Source: Aureimonas sp. SK2
GTDB lineage: Bacteria > Pseudomonadota > Alphaproteobacteria > Rhizobiales > Rhizobiaceae
Length of the DNA: 64,000 bases
NCBI RefSeq assembly: GCF_029813115.1
Contig: NZ_JAPZDS010000004.1
Location: 186,001 to 250,000 of the forward strand
Reading direction: 5' to 3'
Under the pieces are notes generated by a model that worked only from the letters and a program-made list of their open reading frames with translations, did not search any database and was not told the DNA's origin. Positions within the stretch are counted from its first letter, which is position 1; each line of letters begins with the position of its first letter. Position numbers and translations under genes: made by a program. Shown here piece by piece: positions 7,219 through 15,970 of this stretch.

Positions 7219-9696
7219 ATGCGGATGATCCACGAGAGACCGGCCGCGATGGGTGCGGCGACGGCGCTCGGCCCGCCGCTGGTCGTGGCCGAAGGCCTCG
7301 GCAAGACCTACGGCACGACGGTCGCCAACGCCGACCTCACCTTCTCGATCGGGCGGGGCGAGATCGTCGGCCTCGTCGGGGCCAACGGCGCGGGCAAGTC
7401 CACCTTGATGCGCGTCCTGTGCGGCGTGACCGAACCCGACACCGGCCGGCTCGTCGTCGACGGGGCCGCGATCGAGCCCGGCACGCACTCGCCGCGCGCC
7501 GCTCAGGCGCTCGGCATCCGCATCGTCTGGCAGGAACTCTCGCTTCTGCCCAACCTCACCGTGGCGGAGAACTTCTATGTCGAGCGGCCCGGCCAGGCCG
7601 GCCTCTCGCCGGCCTGGCGCCGCACCTATGCGCGGCTGGCAGAGGAGAGCCTCGAGGCCATCTTCCCCAAGGCCGGCATCGCGCCCTCGACGCTTGTCGC
7701 CGATCTTTCCATCGCCGAGCGGCAGATGCTGGAGATCGCGCGCGCGGCAAGCGACCCGCGGCTTCGCCTCCTGATCCTCGACGAGCCGACATCCTCGCTC
7801 GGCAGCGAACGGAGCGCGCAGCTGCGCCGCTTCATCGCGCGCCGGGCGGCGGAGGGGCTCGCCGTGGTCTTCATCAGCCACAAGCTCGCCGAGGTGCTGG
7901 CCGTCTCCACCCGCGTCATGGCGATGCGCAACGGTCGCCTCGTCTGGCAGCGGCCGAGCACGGAGACCGCCATCGCCGACCTCGTGACCGTCATGGGCGG
8001 CGCGGCGATCCACGAGGCCGAGGCCGCCCGCGCCGGCGCCGAGGGGACGACGTCCGACGCACCGGTGCTGGTGCGCATCGACGGCCCCGTCACGGGTGCG
8101 CTGGGGTACCCCGTCGAGTTGCGCGCCGGCGAGATCGTCGGTCTTGCGGGGCTGGAGGGCAGCGGCCAGAAGCCGATCCTCCAGGCGATCTTCGAGCCGC
8201 GCCGCGACCGCGCCGTCCAGCGGATGGGCCGCGCGAGCTTTGTTTCGGGTGACCGCCAGCGCGAGGGCGTCTTCCCGCTCTGGAGCGTCCTTCAGAACAT
8301 CGCAATCGGCCGCATCGCCGGCATGCGCGGGATCGCGCCGGTGCGCGACGGGCGGGAACGCAGCGTCGCAGCAAACCTCGCCGACCGGCTCGGGCTCGAC
8401 CGGGGCCGCATCGATTCCCCGATCCTCGACCTGTCGGGCGGCAACCAGCAGAAGGCGATCGTCGCCCGCGCGCTCGCCGACGACGCCGACATCATCCTTC
8501 TCGACGACCCGACGCGCGGCGTCGATATCGGCGCCAAGCGCGACTTCTACGGCCTTGTCGGCCAGATGGCGGACGCGCGCCGGCTGGTGGTCTGGCATTC
8601 CACCGAAGACCTCGAATTCCTGGAATGCGACCGCGTTCTCGTCTTTGCGGGCGGACAGATCGTGCGAGAACTGCGCGCGGGCGAAATCTCCGAAGACGCG
8701 ATCGTCGCTGCCTCCTTTGTGGAGGCCGAGGGCGGCAAGGCACCCGCCGGGGCACCCGTTGCGGGCGGCAGCGGCCTGATGGACAAGCTCCTGCGCGTCG
8801 TGCCCTTCGCCAGCCTCGTGCTGGTCTTTGCGATCATGGCGAGCCTCAATCCGCGCGTCGCCTCCGCCTTCGGCCTCGAACTGCTTCTCGCGCCCGCCGT
8901 GACGCTCGTGCTCGTCGCCATCGCGCAGATGTTCGTGGTCGGCGGCTCGGAGATCGACCTCGGCGTCGGCGCCTTCACCGGCCTCGTCAACGTGGTGAGC
9001 GCGACGATCCTGGTAGTGGCGCCGGGTCTCGGCCTCCTCTGCCTCGCCGGCGGGCTTCTCGCCTACGGCGCCATCGGCCTCCTGATCCAGGCGCGCGCCA
9101 TTCCGGCGATCGTCGTGACCCTCGGCACCTCCTTCATCTTCGCGGGGCTCGGGCAGACGATCCAAGCCTCTCCCGGCGGGTCGAGCCCAGAATGGCTGAG
9201 CGGCCTCCTCGCGCTGTCGGTGCCCGGCGTGCCGACGCCGGTGGTCCTGATCCTCCTGGCCGGCGCGCTCGCCTTTCTGATCGACCGCTCGCCGGTCGGC
9301 ACGGTCCTGCGCGGCTTCGGCAGCTCGCCCCTGGCGCTCCAGCGCTGCGGCTGGTCGCCGGTGCGCTATGCCGTCCTGCGCTATCTGATCGCCGGCAGCT
9401 TCGCGACCGTCGCGGGCCTCTACCTCACGGCCGCCAACGGCGCGAGCGACATCAACGCGGGCGCGTCCTTCACGCTGCTCAGCATCGCCGCCGTCGTGAT
9501 CGGCGGCTGCCAGCTCATGGGCGGCGTGATCCGGCCCGTCGGCACGGTCGCCGGCGCGGTGACCCTGGCTCTGATCGGCGCGCTTCTCGCCTCGCTCGGC
9601 GTCAGCACCGACTACAACGCCGCCGTCCAGGGGGCGCTCCTGATTGCCATCCTCAGCCTCCAGACGCTCGCCGCCTGGCGGGCTCACCGGGGTTGA
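7219..9696 (+). CDS. Sugar ABC transporter fused ATP-binding protein and permease
   Basis: One 825-residue polypeptide. Residues about 20-255 form ABC domain 1, with Walker A GANGAGKST and Walker B LLILDEPTSSLG, but an atypical signature (LSIAERQ). Residues about 275-510 form ABC domain 2, with the degenerate Walker A typical of RbsA/MglA (GLEGSGQK), LSGGNQQK and DDPTRGVDIG. From about residue 520 it continues without a stop into a complete BPD_transp_2 permease, with multiple membrane segments and VTLGTSFIFAGLG. RbsA homologues are normally about 500 residues with a separate permease. ATG 7219 has GGAAGG six bases upstream; an ATG at 7201 lacks a ribosome-binding site. Confidence 0.9.
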   Translation: MRMIHERPAAMGAATALGPPLVVAEGLGKTYGTTVANADLTFSIGRGEIVGLVGANGAGKSTLMRVLCGVTEPDTGRLVVDGAAIEPGTHSPRAAQALGIRIVWQELSLLPNLTVAENFYVERPGQAGLSPAWRRTYARLAEESLEAIFPKAGIAPSTLVADLSIAERQMLEIARAASDPRLRLLILDEPTSSLGSERSAQLRRFIARRAAEGLAVVFISHKLAEVLAVSTRVMAMRNGRLVWQRPSTETAIADLVTVMGGAAIHEAEAARAGAEGTTSDAPVLVRIDGPVTGALGYPVELRAGEIVGLAGLEGSGQKPILQAIFEPRRDRAVQRMGRASFVSGDRQREGVFPLWSVLQNIAIGRIAGMRGIAPVRDGRERSVAANLADRLGLDRGRIDSPILDLSGGNQQKAIVARALADDADIILLDDPTRGVDIGAKRDFYGLVGQMADARRLVVWHSTEDLEFLECDRVLVFAGGQIVRELRAGEISEDAIVAASFVEAEGGKAPAGAPVAGGSGLMDKLLRVVPFASLVLVFAIMASLNPRVASAFGLELLLAPAVTLVLVAIAQMFVVGGSEIDLGVGAFTGLVNVVSATILVVAPGLGLLCLAGGLLAYGAIGLLIQARAIPAIVVTLGTSFIFAGLGQTIQASPGGSSPEWLSGLLALSVPGVPTPVVLILLAGALAFLIDRSPVGTVLRGFGSSPLALQRCGWSPVRYAVLRYLIAGSFATVAGLYLTAANGASDINAGASFTLLSIAAVVIGGCQLMGGVIRPVGTVAGAVTLALIGALLASLGVSTDYNAAVQGALLIAILSLQTLAAWRAHRG

Positions 9697-9700
9697 TGCC

Positions 9701-10645
9701 ATGAAAGCCGTCCTCCGCCGCGAACGCTGGGTCTGGCCCCTCCTCGGCATCCTCGTCCTCTGGGCGGCGCTGGTCCTCGTGACGGACCGGTTCAGCCTCT
9801 ACAGCCTGTCGGGCGTCGCGGCCTCCGCGTCCTTCCTGCTTCTCCCCTCGCTCGGGCAGATGCTGGTGATGACCTCGGGGCGCGGCCATATCGACCTGTC
9901 GATCCCGAGCGTCGTCACCCTGTCGGCCTATCTGACGACCACGGTCTCCGGCGGCCAGAATGGGCGGCTCTGGGTCGCCGTCGCCGTCGTGCTGGCCGCG
10001 GGACTGCTGATCGGCGCGCTCAACGCGCTCCTCGTCCTCGCGCTGCGCATTCCCGCCATGATCGCGACGCTGGCGAGCGGCTACATTCTCGCGACCGCGA
10101 CGCTGATCGTGAACGGCCACGTGTCGGGCTCCGGCTCCGCACCGATGCTGGCGGGCTTCGCAAGCGGCCGGATCGGCGGCCTGCCGGTGATCGCGGTGGT
10201 CGCGCTCGTCCTGGCCGCCTTCTGCGCCGTCCTGCTGCGGGTCACGAGCTGGGGCCGCAAGCTGTCGGCCGCCGGACAGAATGCCGAGGCCTCGCGCCTG
10301 TCCGGCATCCGCGTCGCCCGGGTGGATGCCTCCGTCTTCATCGCAAGCGCAGTCCTGTCCGCCGTCACCGGCTGCCTCCTGTCGGGCTATGCCGGCGGGG
10401 CGTTCCTGGAAATGGGCAACCCTTTTCTTCTTCAGTTCGTGGGCGCGGTCGTGCTCGGCGGAACGCTGATCGCGGGCGGCATGGCGACGACGCTCGGCAC
10501 CCTCTTCGGCGCCTTCCTGCTCGTGATGATCGTCACGACCATGCAGGTCGCCGGCCTGCCGCCGGGAATGCAGGACATCCTGCAAGGCGCCGTGATCATC
10601 GGCGTGCTGATCGTCGCGATGCCCTCGGGTCGCAAAAGCGCCTGA
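9701..10645 (+). CDS. Sugar ABC transporter permease (RbsC family)
   Basis: A 314-residue integral membrane protein with about eight to ten hydrophobic segments and the BPD_transp_2 pattern (GHIDLSIPSVVTLSAYL; GAVVLGGTLIAGGMATTLG). It starts five bases after the stop of the ATPase-permease fusion. With the permease half of that fusion it would form the heterodimeric membrane channel. The 7-bp inverted repeat at the stop may end the operon. Confidence 0.92.
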   Translation: MKAVLRRERWVWPLLGILVLWAALVLVTDRFSLYSLSGVAASASFLLLPSLGQMLVMTSGRGHIDLSIPSVVTLSAYLTTTVSGGQNGRLWVAVAVVLAAGLLIGALNALLVLALRIPAMIATLASGYILATATLIVNGHVSGSGSAPMLAGFASGRIGGLPVIAVVALVLAAFCAVLLRVTSWGRKLSAAGQNAEASRLSGIRVARVDASVFIASAVLSAVTGCLLSGYAGGAFLEMGNPFLLQFVGAVVLGGTLIAGGMATTLGTLFGAFLLVMIVTTMQVAGLPPGMQDILQGAVIIGVLIVAMPSGRKSA

Positions 10646-10659
10646 AGCCGAGGGCTTCA
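10643..10659. terminator. Short hairpin at the end of the sugar transporter operon
   Basis: TGAAGCC (10643-10649) and GGCTTCA (10653-10659) are perfect inverted arms separated by three bases and include the stop codon. There is no T-run, so it is a weak or Rho-assisted terminator at best. Confidence 0.35.
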
Positions 10660-10811
10660 ACGGCCACCGCTGCCAGGCTTCCAAGGTTGTCCGATAGACC
10701 GCACGCCGAGAGCAGGCCACGGTGCGACAGCCTGGCGATCGGGCCGCGATGTCCGCCGATCGATCCGGATTCGGCAGGTCGCCGGCCACGACGCGCCCTG
10801 AAATCTTTTTA

Positions 10812-10880
10812 TACTCATCGGTAAAATATGCCGTTGACAGACCGCGGGCGGCGGCTTAGCTACTTCCATACCGATCGGTA
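10812..10880 (+). promoter_or_regulatory. Sigma-70 promoter flanked by two TetR-type operator sites
   Basis: TTGACA (10834-10839), a 17-base spacer and TAGCTA (10857-10862) make a good promoter reading toward the efflux genes. A perfect 12-bp palindrome TACCGATCGGTA lies at 10869-10880, over the expected start of transcription, and an imperfect copy TACTCATCGGTA lies at 10812-10823 upstream of -35. This layout suits a TetR/AcrR-family repressor. No such regulator is encoded in the window. Confidence 0.65.
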
Positions 10881-11083
10881 ATGAACGAAGGGCGAAGCAG
10901 CCAAACGGTTTGCAAGCCCCTCCTCGACCGACCAGACCGCCGGCGCCACAGCGCATGGCGGGGGATGCCGCGCGGCTCCGACCGCGCGGCTCCCGTCCTC
11001 ACGACACCAAGTGTTCAACCCCCTCCCGCGCGCACCCCGTCGCGGCAACGACGGCCCGCGCCCTCTTTTCAGGAAATCATCCC

Positions 11084-11389
11084 ATGTCCCGTGCTCTTGC
11101 TCTTGCTTCCGCCCTCCTCGTCCTCTCGGCCGGCATCGCGTCGGCCAGCGACCTCGTCCCCGGCTCCGACACCGGCACGCGCGATGCGCAGGCCAGTGCC
11201 GACCGCTCGGTGCTGATCGGCTCCACCGTTTCGGAGGAGCGTGCGGAGACCTCCTACGGCTATCCGATCGGCCGCACGGATCGCGCCGATTCCTACGTGC
11301 CGGCGAACCAGCTCGGCGAGCGTGGTGCACGCCCGGCGACCGCTTCGGACGGCAGCCGCACGCTCGTTCCGGCCTCCGACAGCTTCTGA
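11084..11389 (+). CDS. Small exported protein of unknown function
   Basis: A 101-residue protein starting with a clear signal peptide (MSRALALASALLVLSAGIASA). The mature part is hydrophilic and rich in Ser, Asp and Arg, with the imperfect phrases LVPGSDTGTRDA and TLVPASDSF at its two ends. I do not recognise the family. It is the first gene after the operator-flanked promoter and precedes the efflux pump genes, so it is likely part of the same operon. A GC-rich inverted repeat follows at 11396-11431. Confidence 0.7.
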   Translation: MSRALALASALLVLSAGIASASDLVPGSDTGTRDAQASADRSVLIGSTVSEERAETSYGYPIGRTDRADSYVPANQLGERGARPATASDGSRTLVPASDSF

Positions 11390-11395
11390 CCCGAA

Positions 11396-11431
11396 GGCCC
11401 GCCGGCGGCGACCGCAAGCCGCGGGCGGGCC
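11396..11431. other. Hairpin downstream of the small exported protein gene
   Basis: GGCCCGCC (11396-11403) pairs with GGCGGGCC (11424-11431) over a 20-base interior that can pair further. It lies between the small gene and the membrane-fusion-protein gene and could attenuate or process the transcript. Confidence 0.4.
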
Positions 11432-11486
11432 TCCGCTTTCCGCGTAACAGCGTGCCCATCCCGTTCGGGGCCGACAGAGGAACGCC

Positions 11487-12716
11487 ATGTCCAGACTCCA
11501 CACCGTCCTGAACTGGGTCGCCGCCGTCATGGCCGGCACCGTCGCCGCCGCCTTCGCCTTCACCTTTCTCGGCCTCGGCGTCCTGATGCACGAACCGCGC
11601 CCAGCCGTCGGGGCCGAAACGCCTGCAACGACCGCGCCGGCCGCCATCCCCGCCTCGGTCGCGCGCGTCGAGCGGCGGCCGGTGGAACTCTGGTCCGCCC
11701 ATTCCGGCCGTCTGGAAGCGGTCCAGAGCGTCGACATCCGCTCGCGCGTCGCGGGCGCCATCGAGACCACGCCGTTCCCCGAAGGCGCCCTTGTCGAGAA
11801 GGGCGCGCTGCTCGTCACGATCGATCCCGAGCCCTACCGCGCGGCTGTCGAGCGCGCCCAATCGGACCGTCAGGCGGCGGAGGCCCGGCTAGCCTTCGCG
11901 ATCAGCGAGCGCGACCGGGGCGCCCAGCTTCAGGGCAATCGCACGATCGCAAGCTCCGAATACGACCGGCGCGTTCAGGCCGCCGCGGAGGCTGCCGCCC
12001 AGCTCGCCGCGGCCGAGGCCGCGCTGCGCACCGCCCGGCTCGATCTTTCCTATACCGAGATCCGCGCGCCGGTTGCGGGCCGCATCGGCCGCTCGCTGGT
12101 GACGCCGGGCAACCTCGTCTCGGCCGGGGCCGGTTCGCCGGTCCTTGCCCGCATCGTATCCGTCGACCCGATCTACGCCGCCGTCGATGCCGACGCGGAC
12201 GAGACCCAGCGCCTTCTTCAGGCGGCGGGCGGCACGGCCGGCATCGAGCGGATACCCGTGCGTCTCGACCTTGGCGACGGCAAGAGCATTGAGGGCCGGG
12301 TCCAGTTCGTCGATCCGAGCGTCGACCCTTCCAACGGCACCGTCACCATCCGCCTCGCCTTCCCCAATCCCGATGGCAGCCTGATGCCGGGCCAGTTCGC
12401 CCGCGTCCGGCTCGGCGCTCCGAAGGCGGAGCCGGCGCTGCTCGTGTCCGAGCGGGCCGTCGGCACCGACCAGGACAAGCGCTTCGTCCTCGTCGTGGAC
12501 GACCAGGACACCGTGCAGTACCGCGAGGTCCGGCTCGGCCCCGCATCTGGCGACATGCGGGTCGTGACGAGCGGCCTCGTCGCGGACGAGCGGATCGTCG
12601 TGAACGGCCTACAGCGCCTGCGCCCCGGCGCCCGGGTCGCCCCCCAGATGGTGTCGATGGAGACGGGCAACCATCTCGACCGTCAGGCCAGCGCCGACCT
12701 CCCCTCCGCGCGCTGA
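11487..12716 (+). CDS. RND efflux periplasmic adaptor (AcrA/MFP family)
   Basis: A 409-residue membrane fusion protein. Residues about 13-35 form an N-terminal membrane anchor. Then come the lipoyl/barrel-sandwich halves (VDIRSRVAGAIETTPFPEG, YTEIRAPVAGRIGRSLV), an alpha-hairpin of alternating Ala/Glu/Arg between them, a beta-barrel and the membrane-proximal domain. It links the inner-membrane pump to an outer-membrane TolC-type channel, which is not encoded here. Ribosome-binding site GAGGAA precedes the ATG. Followed by the RND pump gene after a strong hairpin. Confidence 0.94.
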   Translation: MSRLHTVLNWVAAVMAGTVAAAFAFTFLGLGVLMHEPRPAVGAETPATTAPAAIPASVARVERRPVELWSAHSGRLEAVQSVDIRSRVAGAIETTPFPEGALVEKGALLVTIDPEPYRAAVERAQSDRQAAEARLAFAISERDRGAQLQGNRTIASSEYDRRVQAAAEAAAQLAAAEAALRTARLDLSYTEIRAPVAGRIGRSLVTPGNLVSAGAGSPVLARIVSVDPIYAAVDADADETQRLLQAAGGTAGIERIPVRLDLGDGKSIEGRVQFVDPSVDPSNGTVTIRLAFPNPDGSLMPGQFARVRLGAPKAEPALLVSERAVGTDQDKRFVLVVDDQDTVQYREVRLGPASGDMRVVTSGLVADERIVVNGLQRLRPGARVAPQMVSMETGNHLDRQASADLPSAR

Positions 12717-12721
12717 CCGCA

Positions 12722-12753
12722 CCCCGGCGGAGCGTCTCCTGGCTCCGCCGGGG
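12722..12753. other. Strong intercistronic hairpin between adaptor and pump genes
   Basis: CCCCGGCGGAGC (12722-12733) and GCTCCGCCGGGG (12742-12753) are perfect 12-bp arms with an 8-base loop and no T-run. It could stop part of the transcripts or protect the adaptor message, giving excess adaptor over pump. Confidence 0.6.
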
Positions 12754-12791
12754 ATGCCGCCGATCACCCCATTCTTCCGAGAGCAACGTCC

Positions 12792-15700
12792 GTGAACATT
12801 TCCCGGTTCTTCGTGGACCGTCCCGTCTTCGCGGGCGTCCTGTCCGTCCTCATCTTCCTCGGCGGCCTCCTGTCGATCTTCGCCCTGCCGATCTCGGAAT
12901 ATCCGGAAGTCGTGCCGCCGTCCGTGGTGGTGCGTGCCGCCTATCCCGGCGCCAACCCGGCCGTCATCGCCGAAACGGTGGCGACGCCGCTGGAGGAGCA
13001 GATCAACGGCGTCGAGGGCATGCTCTACATGTCCAGCCAGGCGACCACGGACGGCACGATGCAGCTCACCGTGACCTTCCGCATCGGCACGGATCCGGAT
13101 CAGGCGCAGCAGCTCGTCCAGAACCGCGTCGCGCAGGCCGAGCCCCGCCTGCCCGAGGAGGTGCGCCGTCTCGGCGTCTCCGTGGTGAAGTCCTCGCCCG
13201 ACCTGATGCTGGTGGTGCACCTCACTTCGCCGAACGGGCGCTACGATCTCACGTACCTGCGCAACTACGCGCTCCTCAACGTGCGCGACCGGCTGGCGCG
13301 GATCGACGGCATGGGCCAGGTCCAGCTCTTCGGCTCGGGCGACTATTCCATGCGCATCTGGCTCGACCCGGAGAAGACCGCGAGCCGCGGCCTGTCGGCG
13401 GGCGACGTCGTCAACGCCATCCGCGAGCAGAACGTCCAGGCCGCGGCCGGCGTCATCGGCGCCTCGCCGAGCGTGCCGGACATCGAGTTCCAGCTCTCGG
13501 TGAACGCGCAAGGGCGGTTGAAGGACGTGGAGGAGTTCGCCGACATCATCGTGCGCACCGACGCCGAGACGGGCGCCATCACGCGCATCCGCGACATCGG
13601 CCGCGTCGAGCTCGGCGCTTCGGAATACGCCCTGCGCTCGCTCCTCTCCAACGAGCCAGCCGTCGCGATCCCCGTGTTCCAGGCGCCCGGCTCCAACGCC
13701 ATCGCGATCGCCGACGAGGTGCGCCGCACGATGGAGGAGATCAAGGCGACGATGCCCGAGGGCGTCGACTACGAGATCGTCTACGACACGACGCAGTTCG
13801 TGCGCGCCTCGATCGACGCCGTGGTCCACACGCTTCTGGAAGCGGTGGTGCTCGTCGTCCTCGTGGTCGTGGTCTTTCTTCAGACCTGGCGCGCCTCGAT
13901 CATCCCGCTTCTCGCCGTGCCTGTCTCGATCGTCGGCACTTTCGCGGTGATGCATCTCCTCGGCTTCTCGATCAACGCGCTCTCGCTCTTCGGCCTCGTG
14001 CTCGCCATCGGCATCGTGGTAGACGATGCGATCGTCGTCGTGGAGAACGTCGAGCGCAACATCGAGAACGGCCTCAATCCGCGCGAGGCGACCTATCAGG
14101 CCATGCGCGAAGTGTCCGGCCCGATCGTCGCGATCGCGCTGGTGCTGGTCGCCGTGTTCGTGCCGCTCGCGTTCATCTCGGGCCTCACCGGCCAGTTCTA
14201 CCGTCAGTTCGCCCTCACGCTCGCGATCTCGACCGTGATCTCGGCCTTCAACTCGCTCACCCTCTCGCCGGCGCTCGCCGCCCTTCTCCTGCGCGGCCAC
14301 GACGCGCCGAAGGACCGGCTGACGCGCTTCCTGGACGGCGCGCTCGGCTGGTTCTTCCGCGGCTTCAACCGCTTCTTCGGCGCCTCCTCGCGCCGCTACG
14401 GCAACGGGCTCGGGCGGCTGATCACCCGCCGAGGCATCATGCTCGGGCTCTACATCGTGCTGGTCGGGCTGACCGGCGTACTTTTCCAGAAGGTGCCCGG
14501 CGGTTTCGTGCCGGCCCAGGACAAGCAGTATCTCGTCGGCTTCGCGCAGCTTCCCGACGGCGCCTCGCTCGACCGGACCGACGCCGTCGCCCGGCGCATG
14601 GGTGAGATCGCGCTTAAGGTTCCCGGCGTGGAATCGACGATCGCCTTTCCCGGCCTTTCCATCAACGGTTTCACCAACTCCTCCAACGCCGCCGTCGTGT
14701 TCCTGACGCTCGCCCCCTTCGAGGAGCGCCGGACGCCGGAGCTTTCCGCCGGGGCCATCGCCCAATCGCTGAACGGGCAGTTCGCCGCGATCGAGGAAGC
14801 CTTCACGGCGATCTTCCCGCCGCCGCCCGTCCAGGGTCTCGGCACGATCGGCGGCTTCAAGCTGCAGATCGAGGACCGCGCCGGACAGGGCTACCGCGCG
14901 CTCGACGACGCGGTGCAGGGCTTCCTCGCCAAGGCCTATCAGACGCCCGAACTGACCGGCATGTTCACCGGCTACGGCATCGACGTGCCCCAGCTCTTCG
15001 CCGACGTCGACCGTGCGCGGGCTCGGCAACTCGGCGTGCCGATCACCGAGATCTTCAACACGCTGCAGATCTATCTCGGCTCGCTCTACGTGAACGACTT
15101 CAACCAGCTCGGCCGCACCTATTCGGTGCGCGTGCAGGCCGACGCGCCCTATCGCGCCCGGCCCGAGGACATCGGGCGCCTGAAGGTCCGCTCGAACTCG
15201 GGCGAGATGATCCCGCTCTCGGCGCTTCTCACGGTCGAGACGGTGGCCGGTCCCGAGCGCGCGCTGCGCTACAACGGGTTCCTCGCGGCCGACATCAACG
15301 GCAACGCCGCGCCCGGCTTCTCGTCGGGCGAGGCGCAGGCGGCCGTGGAGCGGATCGCGGCCGAGACGCTGCCGCCGGGCTTCGCCTTCGAATGGACCGA
15401 GCTGACCTACCAGGAGATCATCGCGGGCAATTCGGGCCTCGTCATCTTCCCGCTGGCGATCCTCCTCGTGTTCCTGGTGCTGGCCGCCCAATACGAGAGC
15501 CTGACGCTGCCGATCGCGATCCTCCTGATCGTCCCGGCCGGCCTCTTCTCGGCCCTGGCCGGCATCTGGCTCACCGGGGGAGACAACAACATCTTCACCC
15601 AGATCGGCCTGATCGTTCTGGTCGGCCTCTCGGCCAAGAACGCCATCCTGATCGTCGAGTTCGCGCGCGAACTCGAAGCGGAAGGCCGATCGCCGCGCGA

Positions 15701-15962
15701 GGCGGCGATCGAGGCGGCCCGGCTGCGCCTGCGGCCGATCCTGATGACCTCGCTCGCCTTCATCATGGGCGTCCTGCCCCTGGTGCTCTCAACGGGTGCC
15801 GGCGCGGAGATGCGCTCGGCCATGGGCATCGCCGTCTTCGCCGGCATGCTCGGCGTCACCGTGTTCGGCCTGTTCCTGACGCCGATCTTCTATGTCCTCG
15901 TCCGCCGGGGCGCGGCAAGAAGCGCCGGGGAGCCGGCGGCAGCCGTCCCCCTGGCGTCCTAG
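12792..15962 (+). CDS. RND multidrug efflux pump, inner-membrane subunit (AcrB/HAE1 family)
   Basis: A 1056-residue proton antiporter of full AcrB length, starting with GTG and the typical MNISRFFVDRPVFAGVLS. Twelve membrane segments surround two large periplasmic loops. The proton-relay Asp pair is in AIGIVVDDAIVVVENVERN, and the second-half signature is in LSAKNAILIVEFARELEAEG. HAE1 pumps export hydrophobic and amphiphilic drugs. It ends eight bases from the convergent dehydrogenase gene. Expression is likely repressor-controlled from the operator-flanked promoter at 10812-10880. Confidence 0.95.
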   Translation: MNISRFFVDRPVFAGVLSVLIFLGGLLSIFALPISEYPEVVPPSVVVRAAYPGANPAVIAETVATPLEEQINGVEGMLYMSSQATTDGTMQLTVTFRIGTDPDQAQQLVQNRVAQAEPRLPEEVRRLGVSVVKSSPDLMLVVHLTSPNGRYDLTYLRNYALLNVRDRLARIDGMGQVQLFGSGDYSMRIWLDPEKTASRGLSAGDVVNAIREQNVQAAAGVIGASPSVPDIEFQLSVNAQGRLKDVEEFADIIVRTDAETGAITRIRDIGRVELGASEYALRSLLSNEPAVAIPVFQAPGSNAIAIADEVRRTMEEIKATMPEGVDYEIVYDTTQFVRASIDAVVHTLLEAVVLVVLVVVVFLQTWRASIIPLLAVPVSIVGTFAVMHLLGFSINALSLFGLVLAIGIVVDDAIVVVENVERNIENGLNPREATYQAMREVSGPIVAIALVLVAVFVPLAFISGLTGQFYRQFALTLAISTVISAFNSLTLSPALAALLLRGHDAPKDRLTRFLDGALGWFFRGFNRFFGASSRRYGNGLGRLITRRGIMLGLYIVLVGLTGVLFQKVPGGFVPAQDKQYLVGFAQLPDGASLDRTDAVARRMGEIALKVPGVESTIAFPGLSINGFTNSSNAAVVFLTLAPFEERRTPELSAGAIAQSLNGQFAAIEEAFTAIFPPPPVQGLGTIGGFKLQIEDRAGQGYRALDDAVQGFLAKAYQTPELTGMFTGYGIDVPQLFADVDRARARQLGVPITEIFNTLQIYLGSLYVNDFNQLGRTYSVRVQADAPYRARPEDIGRLKVRSNSGEMIPLSALLTVETVAGPERALRYNGFLAADINGNAAPGFSSGEAQAAVERIAAETLPPGFAFEWTELTYQEIIAGNSGLVIFPLAILLVFLVLAAQYESLTLPIAILLIVPAGLFSALAGIWLTGGDNNIFTQIGLIVLVGLSAKNAILIVEFARELEAEGRSPREAAIEAARLRLRPILMTSLAFIMGVLPLVLSTGAGAEMRSAMGIAVFAGMLGVTVFGLFLTPIFYVLVRRGAARSAGEPAAAVPLAS

Positions 15963-15970
15963 GACGGCGG

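Noticed and set aside
12609-15491. A 960-codon minus-strand open frame opposite the RND pump
   Set aside because: Shadow of the pump gene; composition HR/DE-rich, no motif, no ribosome-binding site.
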